Positions 8,382 to 17,273 of a DNA stretch of 64,000 nucleotides are shown in pieces. The stretch spans positions 3,087 to 67,086 of the forward strand of contig JBASUY010000015.1 in assembly GCA_049275655.1 (NCBI GenBank), read 5' to 3'. Within the stretch, counting starts at the first letter, position 1. Every line of letters starts with the position of its first letter. The position numbers were made by a program, and so were the translations under genes. Origin of the DNA: Sherwoodlollariibacterium sp049275655 (GTDB taxonomy: Bacteria; Omnitrophota; Gorgyraeia; Gygaellales; Profunditerraquicolaceae). The notes below the pieces were generated by a model. That model had not been told where the DNA came from. It saw only the letters and a list, made by a program, of their open reading frames with translations, and made no database searches.

Positions 8382-9559
8382 AAGAGTTTTTAGAAGGTTC
8401 ATTAGCCATAGCTGAAATAGTTAGGCTCTGTAAGCCGGGCGTAATCTCTGCTTATCCGATTACCCCTCAGACTCATATAGTAGAGGAGCTTGCCCAGATA
8501 GTAGCCGATGGTAAGTTAAATGCGCAATTTGTCAATGTGGAGAGCGAACACTCTGCTGCCTCTTTAGTTTTAGGGTCAGTTGCTTGTGGAGTCAGAAGCT
8601 ACACTGCTACTAGTTCTCAAGGGCTATTTCTTATGGCAGAGGTTCTTTATAATATTTCCGGGATGAGGCTTCCGGTAGTTATGACTACTGCTGCGCGCGC
8701 TATCTCTGCTCCGATTAATATCTGGAATGACCACCAGGACGTAGTATCCTTACGTGATTCAGGATGGGTTCAATTTCACGCCGAGAATATTCAGGAGGCA
8801 GTTGACCTGCACGTAATAGCTTATAAATTAGCCGAAGATAATTCTATAATGCTTCCGGTCATGGTTTCTATTGACGGATTTATCTTAACCCATGGGGTTG
8901 AGGTAGTAGATATGCCTTCGCAGGATATGGTAGATAAATTTTTGCCTCCTTACAGGGCTCCTTATAAATTAGATATTGCAAACCCCCTTACATTAGGCCC
9001 TTTAGTTGATCCTGAATTTTACGCGGAGACGCGTTATACGCTTAATGAAACGCATAAAGAGGCTTTGGCGCTTATACCTAAAATAGCTCAGGAATTCTCC
9101 AAAGCCTTTGGAAGGAATTATAATGGCTTGATAGAGGGTTATCAGATTAAAGATGCAGAGCGGGTAGTCGTAGCTATGGGTTCGGTATGCGGGACGGTTA
9201 AAGAGGTAGTAGATGAGTTAAGAAAGAAGGGGAAGAAGGTAGGGATGTTAAAAATAGTATCACTTCGCCCTTTTCCGGCTAACCAGATTTTTGAGGCCTT
9301 AAAAAATACCCCTAAAGTAGCTGTAATTGACCGCGCTTTATCAATAGGTTCTTTTGCCCCACTCGCCTCTGAAATTAAGGCTACATTTTTTGGCAAGCCT
9401 AAGAAGCCAAAAACAATAGGGAGTTTTATCGTAGGATTAGGAGGTAGAGACGTTACTAAAGAGTCTATTAAAGAGGTTTTTCGCCTTTTAACCGGTAAGC
9501 CTAATCAGGGCGAGTTTATTGATTTAAAACCCGAACTATTAAGGGAGTCTTATGAGTAA
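8378..9559 (+). CDS. porA: Pyruvate:ferredoxin oxidoreductase alpha subunit
   Basis: 393 residues. AYPITPQTHI near the N-terminus, VESEHSAAS, and the segment DSGWVQFHAENIQEAVD are typical of PorA rather than of 2-oxoglutarate or indolepyruvate enzymes. The C-terminal domain has LRPFP. Catalyses, with the other subunits, CoA-dependent oxidation of pyruvate to acetyl-CoA and CO2, or the reverse (pyruvate synthase) in autotrophic metabolism. Confidence 0.92.
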   Translation: MKEFLEGSLAIAEIVRLCKPGVISAYPITPQTHIVEELAQIVADGKLNAQFVNVESEHSAASLVLGSVACGVRSYTATSSQGLFLMAEVLYNISGMRLPVVMTTAARAISAPINIWNDHQDVVSLRDSGWVQFHAENIQEAVDLHVIAYKLAEDNSIMLPVMVSIDGFILTHGVEVVDMPSQDMVDKFLPPYRAPYKLDIANPLTLGPLVDPEFYAETRYTLNETHKEALALIPKIAQEFSKAFGRNYNGLIEGYQIKDAERVVVAMGSVCGTVKEVVDELRKKGKKVGMLKIVSLRPFPANQIFEALKNTPKVAVIDRALSIGSFAPLASEIKATFFGKPKKPKTIGSFIVGLGGRDVTKESIKEVFRLLTGKPNQGEFIDLKPELLRESYE

Positions 9560-10430
9560 TACTTTATTTAATTCAGGGCATACTGCATGCGCAGGTTGCG
9601 GGCAATCAATGGCAGCGCGTTTAGTCATAGACGCAGCTGGCCCTAATACCATAGTGGTTAATAATACAGGCTGCCTTGAGGTCTTTTCTACTAAATACCC
9701 TGAGTCAAGTTGGGGGGTGCCTTGGATACATTCATTGTTTGAGAATGCGGCTGCTGTTGCCTCAGGCGTAGAGTCTGCAATTAAATATTTAGGCAAGCAG
9801 GATCAGGTTAACATTATAGCCCAAGCCGGGGACGGCGGAACCGCGGACATAGGCTTACAAGCTTTATCCGGGATGCTTGAGCGAGGGCATAATATTTTAT
9901 ATGTCTGTTATGATAATGAAGCTTATATGAATACCGGCGTTCAGCGTAGCGGCTTGACCCCCTTAGATACCAATACTACGACTAGCCCCGTAGGAAGCCT
10001 ATCCTCAGGAAATATAAGGCCTAAAAAACCTATGCCTGAGATAGCTAATGCCCATGGCGTACCTTACGTTGCTACTGCTACATCAGGCTTTCCGCAGGAT
10101 TTACAAAGAAAGGTTAAGAAGGCGATATCTATAAAGGGAGCTAAATATATACAGGTACACGTTCCTTGCCCGTTAGGGTGGAGGCATGAGACTAATCTTA
10201 CTATACAAGTCGCAAAGTTGGCAGTTGAAACCGGGCTTTATCCTTTGCTTGAGTATGAAAACGGCTTAGTAACTGCGCGGCGTATAATTACCCCTAAACC
10301 TGTTGAGGAGTATCTTAAGCTTCAAGGCAGGTTTAAACATCTGCTTAAAAACCCCGAGGAGGTCAAGAGGGTGCAGGAGATAGCAGATAATAATATAAAA
10401 AGATACGGATTAAAGGCAGAAACATTATAA
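9552..10430 (+). CDS. porB: Pyruvate:ferredoxin oxidoreductase beta subunit
   Basis: 292 residues with the thiamine diphosphate-binding signature: CAGCGQ near the N-terminus, GDGGTADIG and the DNEAYMNTG segment. Cysteines at CAGC and further along (GCLE, PCPLGW) fit the beta-subunit 4Fe-4S site. Overlaps the porA stop by eight bases and completes the oxidoreductase. Confidence 0.93.
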   Translation: MSNTLFNSGHTACAGCGQSMAARLVIDAAGPNTIVVNNTGCLEVFSTKYPESSWGVPWIHSLFENAAAVASGVESAIKYLGKQDQVNIIAQAGDGGTADIGLQALSGMLERGHNILYVCYDNEAYMNTGVQRSGLTPLDTNTTTSPVGSLSSGNIRPKKPMPEIANAHGVPYVATATSGFPQDLQRKVKKAISIKGAKYIQVHVPCPLGWRHETNLTIQVAKLAVETGLYPLLEYENGLVTARRIITPKPVEEYLKLQGRFKHLLKNPEEVKRVQEIADNNIKRYGLKAETL

Positions 10431-10449
10431 CCAAGATAAGGAGGTTGTT

Positions 10450-10929
10450 ATGGGAAAACAGGCAAGGTCAATAACGGAAATAAGTTTGAAAGAATTGGTC
10501 AAGGATTTAAATAAGGCGTATGCCGATGAGTGGTTGGCGTATTATCTTTATTGGTATATGGCCCAGACCGTATCCGGGCGCCATCACCAAGGGTTAAAAA
10601 CTGCCCTTGAGAAGTTAGCTAAGGATGAGCTTGAGCACGCCGAGGAATTAGCGGACTTAATTACCAAATTAGGGGATGTCCCGATAGCCAATCCTATGGA
10701 TTTAGAGAAGCATGCCAATGCGCCGTATCTTATGCCTCCTAAGAATAGCGCGGATATCAACCGTATCCTTCGCGTAGTCGCAGAGGCAGAGGCAGAGGCG
10801 ATTAAGGTCTATCATAAGTTAGCTAAGAAGACCTTTGGCAAGGAGCACGTAGTTTATGATGTTATCACGCACATCTTATCAGAAGAGATTACTCACGAAG
10901 AGATGTTTGAGTCTTATTTAGAGAGATAG
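10450..10929 (+). CDS. Ferritin-like diiron protein
   Basis: 159-residue four-helix-bundle protein of the ferritin/rubrerythrin/bacterioferritin superfamily. Diiron ligand patterns are visible: ADEWLAYY in helix 1, DELEHAEEL in helix 2, EAEAEAI in helix 3 and SEEITHEEM in helix 4. It lacks a rubredoxin domain. It lies 19 bases after porB with AAGGAGG in front, so is probably co-transcribed with por and may store iron or remove peroxide near an oxygen-sensitive enzyme. Confidence 0.8.
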   Translation: MGKQARSITEISLKELVKDLNKAYADEWLAYYLYWYMAQTVSGRHHQGLKTALEKLAKDELEHAEELADLITKLGDVPIANPMDLEKHANAPYLMPPKNSADINRILRVVAEAEAEAIKVYHKLAKKTFGKEHVVYDVITHILSEEITHEEMFESYLER

Positions 10930-10937
10930 GAGAAAAG

Positions 10938-11120
10938 ATGAGTAAGGTTAGTGTTGATGCTTCCACTTGTATAGGTTGTGGGTTGTGTGAACAGTCTTGC
11001 CCCGAAGTATTTGAGATGCAAGGTGACGGGATTGCGCACGTAAAGTCTCAGGTTTGCACAAGCTGTAATCTTCAGGAAGTAGCGGATTCTTGCCCAGTTA
11101 ATGCAATTAAGATAGGCTAA
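10938..11120 (+). CDS. Ferredoxin, single 4Fe-4S type
   Basis: 60-residue ferredoxin. CIGCGLCEQSCP supplies three cluster cysteines and the C-terminal CPVNAI the fourth; two further cysteines (CTSC) in the middle fit the structural disulfide of single-cluster ferredoxins such as those of Thermotoga and Desulfovibrio. Starts eight bases after the ferritin-like gene. Likely electron acceptor of the upstream oxidoreductase. Confidence 0.9.
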   Translation: MSKVSVDASTCIGCGLCEQSCPEVFEMQGDGIAHVKSQVCTSCNLQEVADSCPVNAIKIG

Positions 11121-11153
11121 CCCTAATTTTTAAAGGTTTGGCCTATCTTTTAT
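11111..11153 (+). terminator. Hairpin terminator between convergent genes
   Basis: GATAGGC (11111-11117) pairs with GCCTATC (11141-11147), extended by AACC with GGTT, and is followed by a short T run. It overlaps the ends of the ferredoxin and of the convergent PpiD-like gene and may stop transcription of the por operon. Confidence 0.6.
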
Positions 11154-11825
11154 AAGTTGAGAGATAAAATTAAGGAAGGCTTCTTCTTTTTTCTTCTCAA
11201 GCGCTTTCTTTTCAAATTCTTTCCTTTCACTTAAGAAGCTCTCTTCATTAAAATTAAATTTAGGGTCAGCCTCAGATTTAATTTTAATATACTCAAGGCG
11301 TATATCCTCTTGGCTTAGGGAAACCTTAGAGGTTACCTCCTGGTATAGTTTTGAGATTATTATATTTTGGCGTTGCTCTTCTTCAAATACCCTTGCTTGG
11401 GAGTGGAAGATATATTGTAGCGTTTCTTTGTAGAGATTGTTATCAAATTTACCGTTACGGTTAAAGAAAGGATAGCTTTCAATTAATTCCACTACTTCTT
11501 TATCCGAGGCTTTAATTTTAAGCCTCTTTGCCTCATTGATTAGAACTAACCTATCCCAGGCTTGAGCCTTTAGGTCCTCTTCTGTAATGTGCTCCTGAAA
11601 GTTTACCCCGTAACGCATTATCGCCGTATTTTTAACCGCAGATAGCGAATCCCTAAACTCCTGTAAAGATATATCCTTGCCTGCTATCTTACCGATATTA
11701 GCCTGCCTTCTTTTATCTTGCCCTATGCCTCCTACTCCCCAGAAGACAAAGGCAGGGATAATGATTATTCCCAGGGTTATCCATATTTTTTTTAGTATTT
11801 TTTTATTGCGCAAGAATTTAAGCAT
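11130..11825 (-). CDS. SurA/PpiD N-terminal-like chaperone, no PPIase domain
   Basis: 231 residues: an N-terminal membrane anchor (about 14-33, ITLGIIIIPAFVFWGVGG) followed by a SurA_N/PpiD-like helical chaperone domain with the usual GKDISLQEFRDSL pattern and FFNRNGKFDNNLY. PpiD normally has more than 600 residues and contains rotamase domains; here the chain ends with a charged helix and no parvulin domain. Likely a periplasmic, inner-membrane-tethered folding factor for exported proteins. The gene is transcribed against its neighbours; the promoter should lie in the 200-base gap before radC. Confidence 0.65.
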   Translation of the reverse strand: MLKFLRNKKILKKIWITLGIIIIPAFVFWGVGGIGQDKRRQANIGKIAGKDISLQEFRDSLSAVKNTAIMRYGVNFQEHITEEDLKAQAWDRLVLINEAKRLKIKASDKEVVELIESYPFFNRNGKFDNNLYKETLQYIFHSQARVFEEEQRQNIIISKLYQEVTSKVSLSQEDIRLEYIKIKSEADPKFNFNEESFLSERKEFEKKALEKKKEEAFLNFISQLIKDRPNL

Positions 11826-12024
11826 ATTATCCTTTCATCTCTTTTAAGGGTAGTTCTTTTTAAGCCCTATTATAAGCTAATATTTATTTATTGCAATTAT
11901 AAAAATTTTTCTTTTTAAGTTTTATCTTTTAAATTCTGGTAGTAATGTTAAGTTTTTTGTATTATAATATTTTAGACCTTTTTGTATAGGAGACCTGTTT
12001 TTGAGTATAAAAAAGAAATAAAAG

Positions 12025-12747
12025 ATGATTCAGAAAAACAAAGTATCAGGAATAAAAAACTGGCCAGTGGACGACAGACCAAGGGAGAAGTTGCTTAAAA
12101 AAGGTGCAGAGGTTTTGAGCAATTCAGAACTTTTGGCGATTCTGCTTCGTACCGGAGCGAGCGGTATTAGTGCTGTAGATATTGCTCGCAGAGTTTTAAA
12201 GAAGTTTGGAACCTTCCGCAATATGGCGCATATTGATTTTCGTGAGTGGAAAGAATTTAAAGGCTTGGGTGTGGCAAAAATAGCTCATATTCAGGCCGCC
12301 CTTGAAATCGGACGGCGTTATCGAGAAGATGAAATTTCTGTTGGGAAGAAAAAGATTGCTTCTGCCAAAGATATTGTTGATATTATTATGCCGCATCTTC
12401 GTGATCTTAAAATAGAGGTTTTTAAGGTTGTTTGTCTTGATGCCAACAATAGAATTATTGATATCAGGGATGTGGCTCGAGGTACTGTTAACGAAGCTAT
12501 GCCAGTTATAAGGGAAATTATTCATTTTGCTTTGCAGAAATTTGCGGTTTCGATTATTTGTGCTCATAATCATCCAAGTGCTAATATAATGCCAAGCAAA
12601 GAAGACCGATTATTTACAGAAGATTTAATAAGTGCTGGGAAATTAATGGGAATAAAAGTTCTAGACCATATCATTATTGGTGATGATGAGTATTTTAGCT
12701 TTACTGATGAAAAGCATAAGGCTAGATCGAATGTTACTATTAATTAA
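12025..12747 (+). CDS. radC: RadC-family JAB domain protein
   Basis: 240 residues: N-terminal helix-hairpin-helix-like region (ELLAILLRTG, FKGLGVAKIAHIQAA) and a C-terminal JAB/MPN domain with the metal-site motif HNHPSAN and a downstream D in SKEDR. Despite the name, RadC is not established as a repair protein; it is often found on mobile islands. Here it lies 20 bases before a restriction-modification pair, which supports an island context. Confidence 0.9.
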   Translation: MIQKNKVSGIKNWPVDDRPREKLLKKGAEVLSNSELLAILLRTGASGISAVDIARRVLKKFGTFRNMAHIDFREWKEFKGLGVAKIAHIQAALEIGRRYREDEISVGKKKIASAKDIVDIIMPHLRDLKIEVFKVVCLDANNRIIDIRDVARGTVNEAMPVIREIIHFALQKFAVSIICAHNHPSANIMPSKEDRLFTEDLISAGKLMGIKVLDHIIIGDDEYFSFTDEKHKARSNVTIN

Positions 12748-12767
12748 TTTGTAGGAAAGTAGTGCAA

Positions 12768-13913
12768 ATGAAAATTCTAGAGAGGGTTGAGCGAAAAATA
12801 TCTAAGGCCGGTAAAAAATCCGTAGTAACTTTTAATCTCGGTGAACTATTTTGCGGTCCGGGCGGCCTTGGAATCGGCGCGTTTTCTTCTAGGGTTGAGT
12901 TGGGCGAAACGGTATACGAAGTTCGTCATACATGGTCCAATGATTACGATTTAGATACTTGTAGGACCTATCTAAGAAATATTTGCCCTGATAACCCTTC
13001 GAGCGTTATATGTTGTGATGTGCGCGAACTGAATATTGAAAAACTCTCTCCGATTGATGCTTTTGCGTATGGGTTTCCCTGTAATGATTTTAGTATAGTT
13101 GGTGAACAAAAGGGATTCAAAGGAAAATTTGGTCCTCTTTATACTTATGGAGTAAATGTTTTGGATTATTTTAAACCAAAGTTTTTCGTTGCAGAAAATG
13201 TTGGAGGTATTACAACAGCAAATGAAGGAAAGGCTTTCAAGAAAATTTTATTTGATCTAGAGAATGCTGGGGATGGATATAATTTGACGGCAAATCTTTA
13301 TAAATCTGAAGAGTATGGTATTCCTCAGATGAGGCATCGTGTTATTATTGTTGGGATAGAACGATCATTTAATCTGAAGTTTAGAGTACCTGCTCCAACA
13401 ACATTGAGTAAATATAAAACTGTAAAAGAGGCATTAGAAAACCCCCCTATCCCAAAGAATGCTTTTAATAATGAAAAGACTGTGCAATCGCAGACTGTGG
13501 TTAAAAGATTGCAACATATTCTTCCTGGTCAAAATGTTTGGACTGCCGATATTCCTGATGAGTTAAAGTTGAATGTTCGCGGGGCTAAGCTAAGTCAGAT
13601 TTATAGGCGTCTTCATCCGGATAGACCTTCATATACTTTGACGGGGAGCGGTGGCGGAGGGACTCACGGCTATCATTGGGATGAGCCGAGAGCATTGACA
13701 AACAGAGAAAGGGCAAGAATTCAGACTTTTCCAGATTCCTTTATTTTTGAAGGATCTAAAGAGAGTGTTCGTAAACAAATTGGAATGGCAGTGCCCCCAA
13801 AGTTGTCAGAGGCTATTTTTACTGCAATACTTAAAACCTTTGCCGGCATTGAATATGATTACACCAGCCCAAATATTGGTGAGGATTATTCATTATTTGA
13901 TAGAATGAAATAA
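12768..13913 (+). CDS. DNA (cytosine-5) methyltransferase
   Basis: About 381 residues with the ordered motifs of C5 methyltransferases: motif I LFCGPGGLGIG, motif IV GFPCNDFS with the catalytic Cys, motif VI AENVGG, motif VIII QMRHRVIIVG, a variable target-recognition region, then motif IX/X near RERARIQTFP and GMAVPP. The ATG at 12768 follows AGGAAAG; a GTG two codons earlier is possible. It is followed nine bases later by a probable cognate endonuclease. The recognition sequence cannot be read from the sequence alone. Confidence 0.92.
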   Translation: MKILERVERKISKAGKKSVVTFNLGELFCGPGGLGIGAFSSRVELGETVYEVRHTWSNDYDLDTCRTYLRNICPDNPSSVICCDVRELNIEKLSPIDAFAYGFPCNDFSIVGEQKGFKGKFGPLYTYGVNVLDYFKPKFFVAENVGGITTANEGKAFKKILFDLENAGDGYNLTANLYKSEEYGIPQMRHRVIIVGIERSFNLKFRVPAPTTLSKYKTVKEALENPPIPKNAFNNEKTVQSQTVVKRLQHILPGQNVWTADIPDELKLNVRGAKLSQIYRRLHPDRPSYTLTGSGGGGTHGYHWDEPRALTNRERARIQTFPDSFIFEGSKESVRKQIGMAVPPKLSEAIFTAILKTFAGIEYDYTSPNIGEDYSLFDRMK

Positions 13914-13922
13914 GGTGAATTT

Positions 13923-14882
13923 ATGAATATAGAAGAAGCGGTAGAATTAATTAGTAAGAAACTTGATGTAGTAACTGAAGATGCCGAAAAAATAATTGAT
14001 AAAGTTATTATTGGAGGTGAGGTTTTAAAAGATGGCGATTTCAGCGAATGGTATAATAAAAGGTTTCTTCCTAATTGTATGTTCATTGATGAAGTTGGTT
14101 ATTCTAAAATGTGCATTGATGCCTTAAAGATTCTAAGCCGGACAGCGGCAACAGATTATGGAAGTAGTCGACAAAGAGATCTTGGGCAATTGTGGGCTGA
14201 TATGACACGGGGTTATTTAGGTGAATATGCTTTTCTTCTATTCCTCAAGGAGAGATGGGGCATTACTGCTAAATTAGGACATGAAGTTGGACAACTGCAG
14301 GACTATTTACCTATGGATATACATAAAATTAAAGACGCAAATGCAGATTATAGAGCTCCCTCGATAAAAATAAGCGTAAAGACCACAAAATGGAATGGTA
14401 TTTGGTTAGATATTCCAGGTGATCAATTTAATCATTCTGATGTTCATGTTCTTGTAAAAGTTGGTGCAGGTAGGGATCATTTATTTGCTTTTTTTAAGAA
14501 AATAAGTGTATTTAAAGATAAAGTTTTAAAAAGAGGTGAAGATATTGGATCATTGTCGTTAGAAGAATCAAATATGCTGTATGATTCTTTACCTTCTTTT
14601 AAGCCTATCCCAGCGTATATATGTGGGTTTGTTTTAAAGAGCAGGGTTTATAATAATCTTGCGTATGAAGGAAAGAAGGGGCGTTTAAACTATAAAATAA
14701 CAGCGTGGAATGGACCGATTTTCCCGGGAGATTTAGATCAAATTAAGAAAAAGGAACGTGTATCAGGGAAAGTGTTATTTGAGGGTATAGGTAATTTCGC
14801 TCATGATAAAGGATATTTATTTAATACGGGGAATCTTTTTTGGACAGAAAGTGATTGGCAAAAAGTTTGTGTGAATTTATAA
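13923..14882 (+). CDS. Probable type II restriction endonuclease
   Basis: 319 residues, not recognised by full-length similarity. Position directly after a C5 methyltransferase argues for the cognate nuclease. A PD-(D/E)XK-like core is suggested by the stretch around residues 140-165, where D and E residues are followed by SIKISVKTTKW, a beta strand ending in the VKTTK pattern expected for the catalytic lysine. Starts nine bases after the methyltransferase stop. Alternative: another methyltransferase-linked accessory protein. Confidence 0.6.
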   Translation: MNIEEAVELISKKLDVVTEDAEKIIDKVIIGGEVLKDGDFSEWYNKRFLPNCMFIDEVGYSKMCIDALKILSRTAATDYGSSRQRDLGQLWADMTRGYLGEYAFLLFLKERWGITAKLGHEVGQLQDYLPMDIHKIKDANADYRAPSIKISVKTTKWNGIWLDIPGDQFNHSDVHVLVKVGAGRDHLFAFFKKISVFKDKVLKRGEDIGSLSLEESNMLYDSLPSFKPIPAYICGFVLKSRVYNNLAYEGKKGRLNYKITAWNGPIFPGDLDQIKKKERVSGKVLFEGIGNFAHDKGYLFNTGNLFWTESDWQKVCVNL

Positions 14883-15326
14883 GAGAATGAGAACTTATGG
14901 AGGATATTGCTTCCTATTCCCTGTAGATAAATGTTCGTATCTTTCCAAAATTCCGAAGGTTAGGTATAGTTAGTAAAATTCTTGACCCTGCCCCAACGAT
15001 GGTTTAAAGTATTAAGTGTTTGATTCATAGGCGTATCCTTTCTTTAGGGGTAGATGTGGATGCATCCACCTTATGGTTAGAATTGTTTTCCAAACAGAAA
15101 GATACGCCTTTTAAATCTTAGGCAAAGTAAATTTATACAATTTTAAGCATAGCTCCGAGGTAAACTTTTTCTTTACAAAATAAAACCTAATAGTTATAAT
15201 AAACCGTGTTAAAGAAGCCGATAAAATTAAGGAAGGCTTGGGTTATAAATCCGGCGGTTAGAATTAAAAAGAGTAAGAAGGCCTATTCCCGCCAAAAAGC
15301 TAAATTACAATTAAAAAGGATAATTG
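14883..15326. other. 444-base spacer with nested inverted repeats
   Basis: No supported gene is seen here. It holds an inverted repeat whose arms are 15029-15043 and 15096-15109 (9 perfect pairs, one bulged C, then 5 pairs) enclosing a 14-base perfect palindrome at 15056-15069. It separates the restriction-modification island from hisG. AAAAGGA at 15314-15320 is the hisG ribosome binding site. Confidence 0.6.
15029..15109. repeat. Nested inverted repeat, 81 bases
   Basis: Outer arms AGGCGTATC (15029-15037) and GATACGCCT (15101-15109) are perfect complements, extended inward by TTTCT with AGAAA. The interior carries the self-complementary GTGGATGCATCCAC. The 3' arm is followed by TTTTAAA. It could be an RNA hairpin, a small MITE-like remnant or a protein-binding site; the sequence does not decide. 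Confidence 0.55.
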
Positions 15327-16214
15327 ATGAAAAAGAATAAAGTATTAAAGTTAGGCTTGCCAAAGGGAAGCCTGCAAGAAGCTACCTTTCGAATGTTTAA
15401 AAAAGCAGGCTTTAACGTTTCTTTACCCTCAGCCAGGTCGTATCTTCCCTCTATTAATGATTGCGAGATTAAGCCGGTCCTCTTACGCGCACAGGAGATG
15501 GCTAAGTATGTGCAGGAAGGTGCTCTTGACTGTGGGATTACTGGCAATGACTGGGTCTTAGAGAATAGGGCGGATGTAATAAGGGTTACGGATTTAACTT
15601 ATGCTAAGCAGAGTTTAAATAAGGTGCGCTGGGTATTAGCAGTTCCTTGTGATTCGGGCATAAAAAGAGTTAAGCAATTAAACGGGAAGAGGATTGCTAC
15701 AGAGCTAGTTAATGTAACAAAAGAGTACTTAAAGAAAAACAAGGTTAAGGCTACGGTTGAGTTTAGTTGGGGGGCGACAGAGGTAAAGGTCAGCTCAGGG
15801 TTAGTGGATGCAATAGTAGAACTTACTGAAACCGGAAGTTCCTTAAAGGCAAATAAGCTTGTAGAGATTGCTACACTCTGTGAATCAACTACTCAATTTA
15901 TCGCAAATAAAGCCTCTTACCGGGATAGTTTTAAGAGGCTTAAGATGGAGGAGATTGCCCTGCTTTTAAGAGGGGCTATTGCCGCTGAAGAGAAGGTGGG
16001 GCTTAAGATGAACGTTAGAAAGAAGGACTTAAATAAGGTTATATCATGCCTTCCTGCTTTAAAGAAGCCGACTATATCCGGGCTTACCGAAGACGGCTGG
16101 TTTGCCATTGAAACTATTATAGACGAGAAGACGGTTCGTTCTATAATCCCGGAATTAAAAAAATCAGGGGCAGAGGGGATAATTGAATATCCTTTAAATA
16201 AGGTTATTTATTAG
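15327..16214 (+). CDS. hisG: ATP phosphoribosyltransferase, long form
   Basis: 295 residues. First step of histidine synthesis: condensation of ATP and PRPP. LGLPKGSLQEAT at the start, DCGITGNDWV and the PRPP-loop segment ELTETGSSL are typical. The C-terminal 80 residues (LPALKKPTISGL...) match the ACT-like regulatory domain of the long, HisZ-independent form, so feedback control by histidine is expected. The ATG at 15327 has AAAAGGA in front; a TTG one codon earlier is less likely. No other his genes lie nearby. Confidence 0.95.
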   Translation: MKKNKVLKLGLPKGSLQEATFRMFKKAGFNVSLPSARSYLPSINDCEIKPVLLRAQEMAKYVQEGALDCGITGNDWVLENRADVIRVTDLTYAKQSLNKVRWVLAVPCDSGIKRVKQLNGKRIATELVNVTKEYLKKNKVKATVEFSWGATEVKVSSGLVDAIVELTETGSSLKANKLVEIATLCESTTQFIANKASYRDSFKRLKMEEIALLLRGAIAAEEKVGLKMNVRKKDLNKVISCLPALKKPTISGLTEDGWFAIETIIDEKTVRSIIPELKKSGAEGIIEYPLNKVIY

Positions 16215-16223
16215 GAGGATTAT

Positions 16224-16325
16224 ATGCCTTGCGGAAAGAAGAGAAAAAAACAAAAGATAAAGACGCATAAGAGAAAGAAAGCGCGTCGTAAGCTCCGTCA
16301 TTTAAAGAAAAGAGCTTGGGGATAG
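16224..16325 (+). CDS. 33-residue basic protein, COX24/bL37-like
   Basis: Tiny very basic protein beginning MPCGKKRKKQKIKTHKRKK and ending in HLKKRAWG. It has a perfect AGGAGG five bases before the ATG. It resembles the short AURKAIP1/COX24-domain proteins (bL37-like ribosomal proteins) annotated in Bacteroidetes and related phyla, with the conserved KTHKRKKARRKLRH core. Likely ribosome-associated; too short for certainty. Confidence 0.7.
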   Translation: MPCGKKRKKQKIKTHKRKKARRKLRHLKKRAWG

Positions 16326-16448
16326 TTTTTAAGTCTTTATAGGCCCTTTACGATTTATTCCGTTTCTATCCTTTATTCTTTTATCCTTTATTTTTTTTTA
16401 AGTTTTTAGCGTCTCCTTTGCTTTAGAGGAGAGGATTCTTTAAAAAAT

Positions 16449-17273
16449 ATGGACAATAATATAGATAAAATAGTAAAAGATTTAGAAGAGAAGGCAAAAA
16501 AGGTCCGTCGGCTAATAGTCCAGATGATTGCAAAGGCAGGCTCAGGCCATCCCGGAGGAAGCCTGTCATCAACGGATTTAATTACTGTTTTATTTTTTTC
16601 GGTATTAAGGCACGATCCTAAGAATCCTAATTTGCCTAACCGAGATAGGTTTCATATGTCTAAGGGGCATTGCTGCCCTTTATGGTATGCCCTATTAGCC
16701 TGTAGCGGGTATTTTTCTGAGGAGAAGCTTATGAGCCTAAGGGAGTTTGGCTCTCTTCTTCAGGGGCATCCTGATAGGCGCACTCCGGGCGTAGAATCCG
16801 CCTCAGGTTCTTTAGGCCAAGGCCTCTCAGTTGCCTTAGGCATGAGCCTTGCGGCAAAGATAGATTCTTCTAGTTACCGGGTTTATGCGCTTATAGGTGA
16901 TGGAGAAATACAGGAGGGGAATATTTGGGAAGCGGCTATGGCAGCTGCCCATTATAAGTGCGATAACTTATGCGCGATACTTGATTATAATGGTTTTCAG
17001 ATAGACGGAAAAACCTGTAATATTATGGATTTAGAGCCGTTAGCCAAGAAATGGCGCTCTTTTGGCTGGAATACAATAGAGATAGACGGGCATAATATTC
17101 AAGAGATTCTTTATGCTTATAAGCAGGCTTCTGATATTAAGGGAAAGCCCTCAATAATTATTGCCCGTACTATAAAAGGTAAGGGAGTCTCTTTTATGGA
17201 GAATGTTTGTGATTTTCACGGCCGCGCCCCTACAAAAGAAGAGGCAGAGAGGGCCTTAAGGGAGTTAGAATAA
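16449..17273 (+). CDS. Transketolase, N-terminal subunit
   Basis: 274 residues covering the thiamine diphosphate-binding half of transketolase: AGSGHPGGSLS, RDRFHMSKGHCCP, and the GDGEIQEGNIWEAA motif with the following N for Mg-ThDP. Transfers two-carbon units in the non-oxidative pentose phosphate pathway. Split two-gene transketolases are common in archaea and some anaerobes. The stop is directly abutted by the C-terminal gene. Confidence 0.93.
   Translation: MDNNIDKIVKDLEEKAKKVRRLIVQMIAKAGSGHPGGSLSSTDLITVLFFSVLRHDPKNPNLPNRDRFHMSKGHCCPLWYALLACSGYFSEEKLMSLREFGSLLQGHPDRRTPGVESASGSLGQGLSVALGMSLAAKIDSSSYRVYALIGDGEIQEGNIWEAAMAAAHYKCDNLCAILDYNGFQIDGKTCNIMDLEPLAKKWRSFGWNTIEIDGHNIQEILYAYKQASDIKGKPSIIIARTIKGKGVSFMENVCDFHGRAPTKEEAERALRELE

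Noticed and set aside
16411..16431. Hairpin TCTCCT/AGGAGA before the transketolase gene, considered as a ribosome-site switch
   Set aside because: The AGGAG lies 17 bases from the ATG, too far to be its ribosome binding site.
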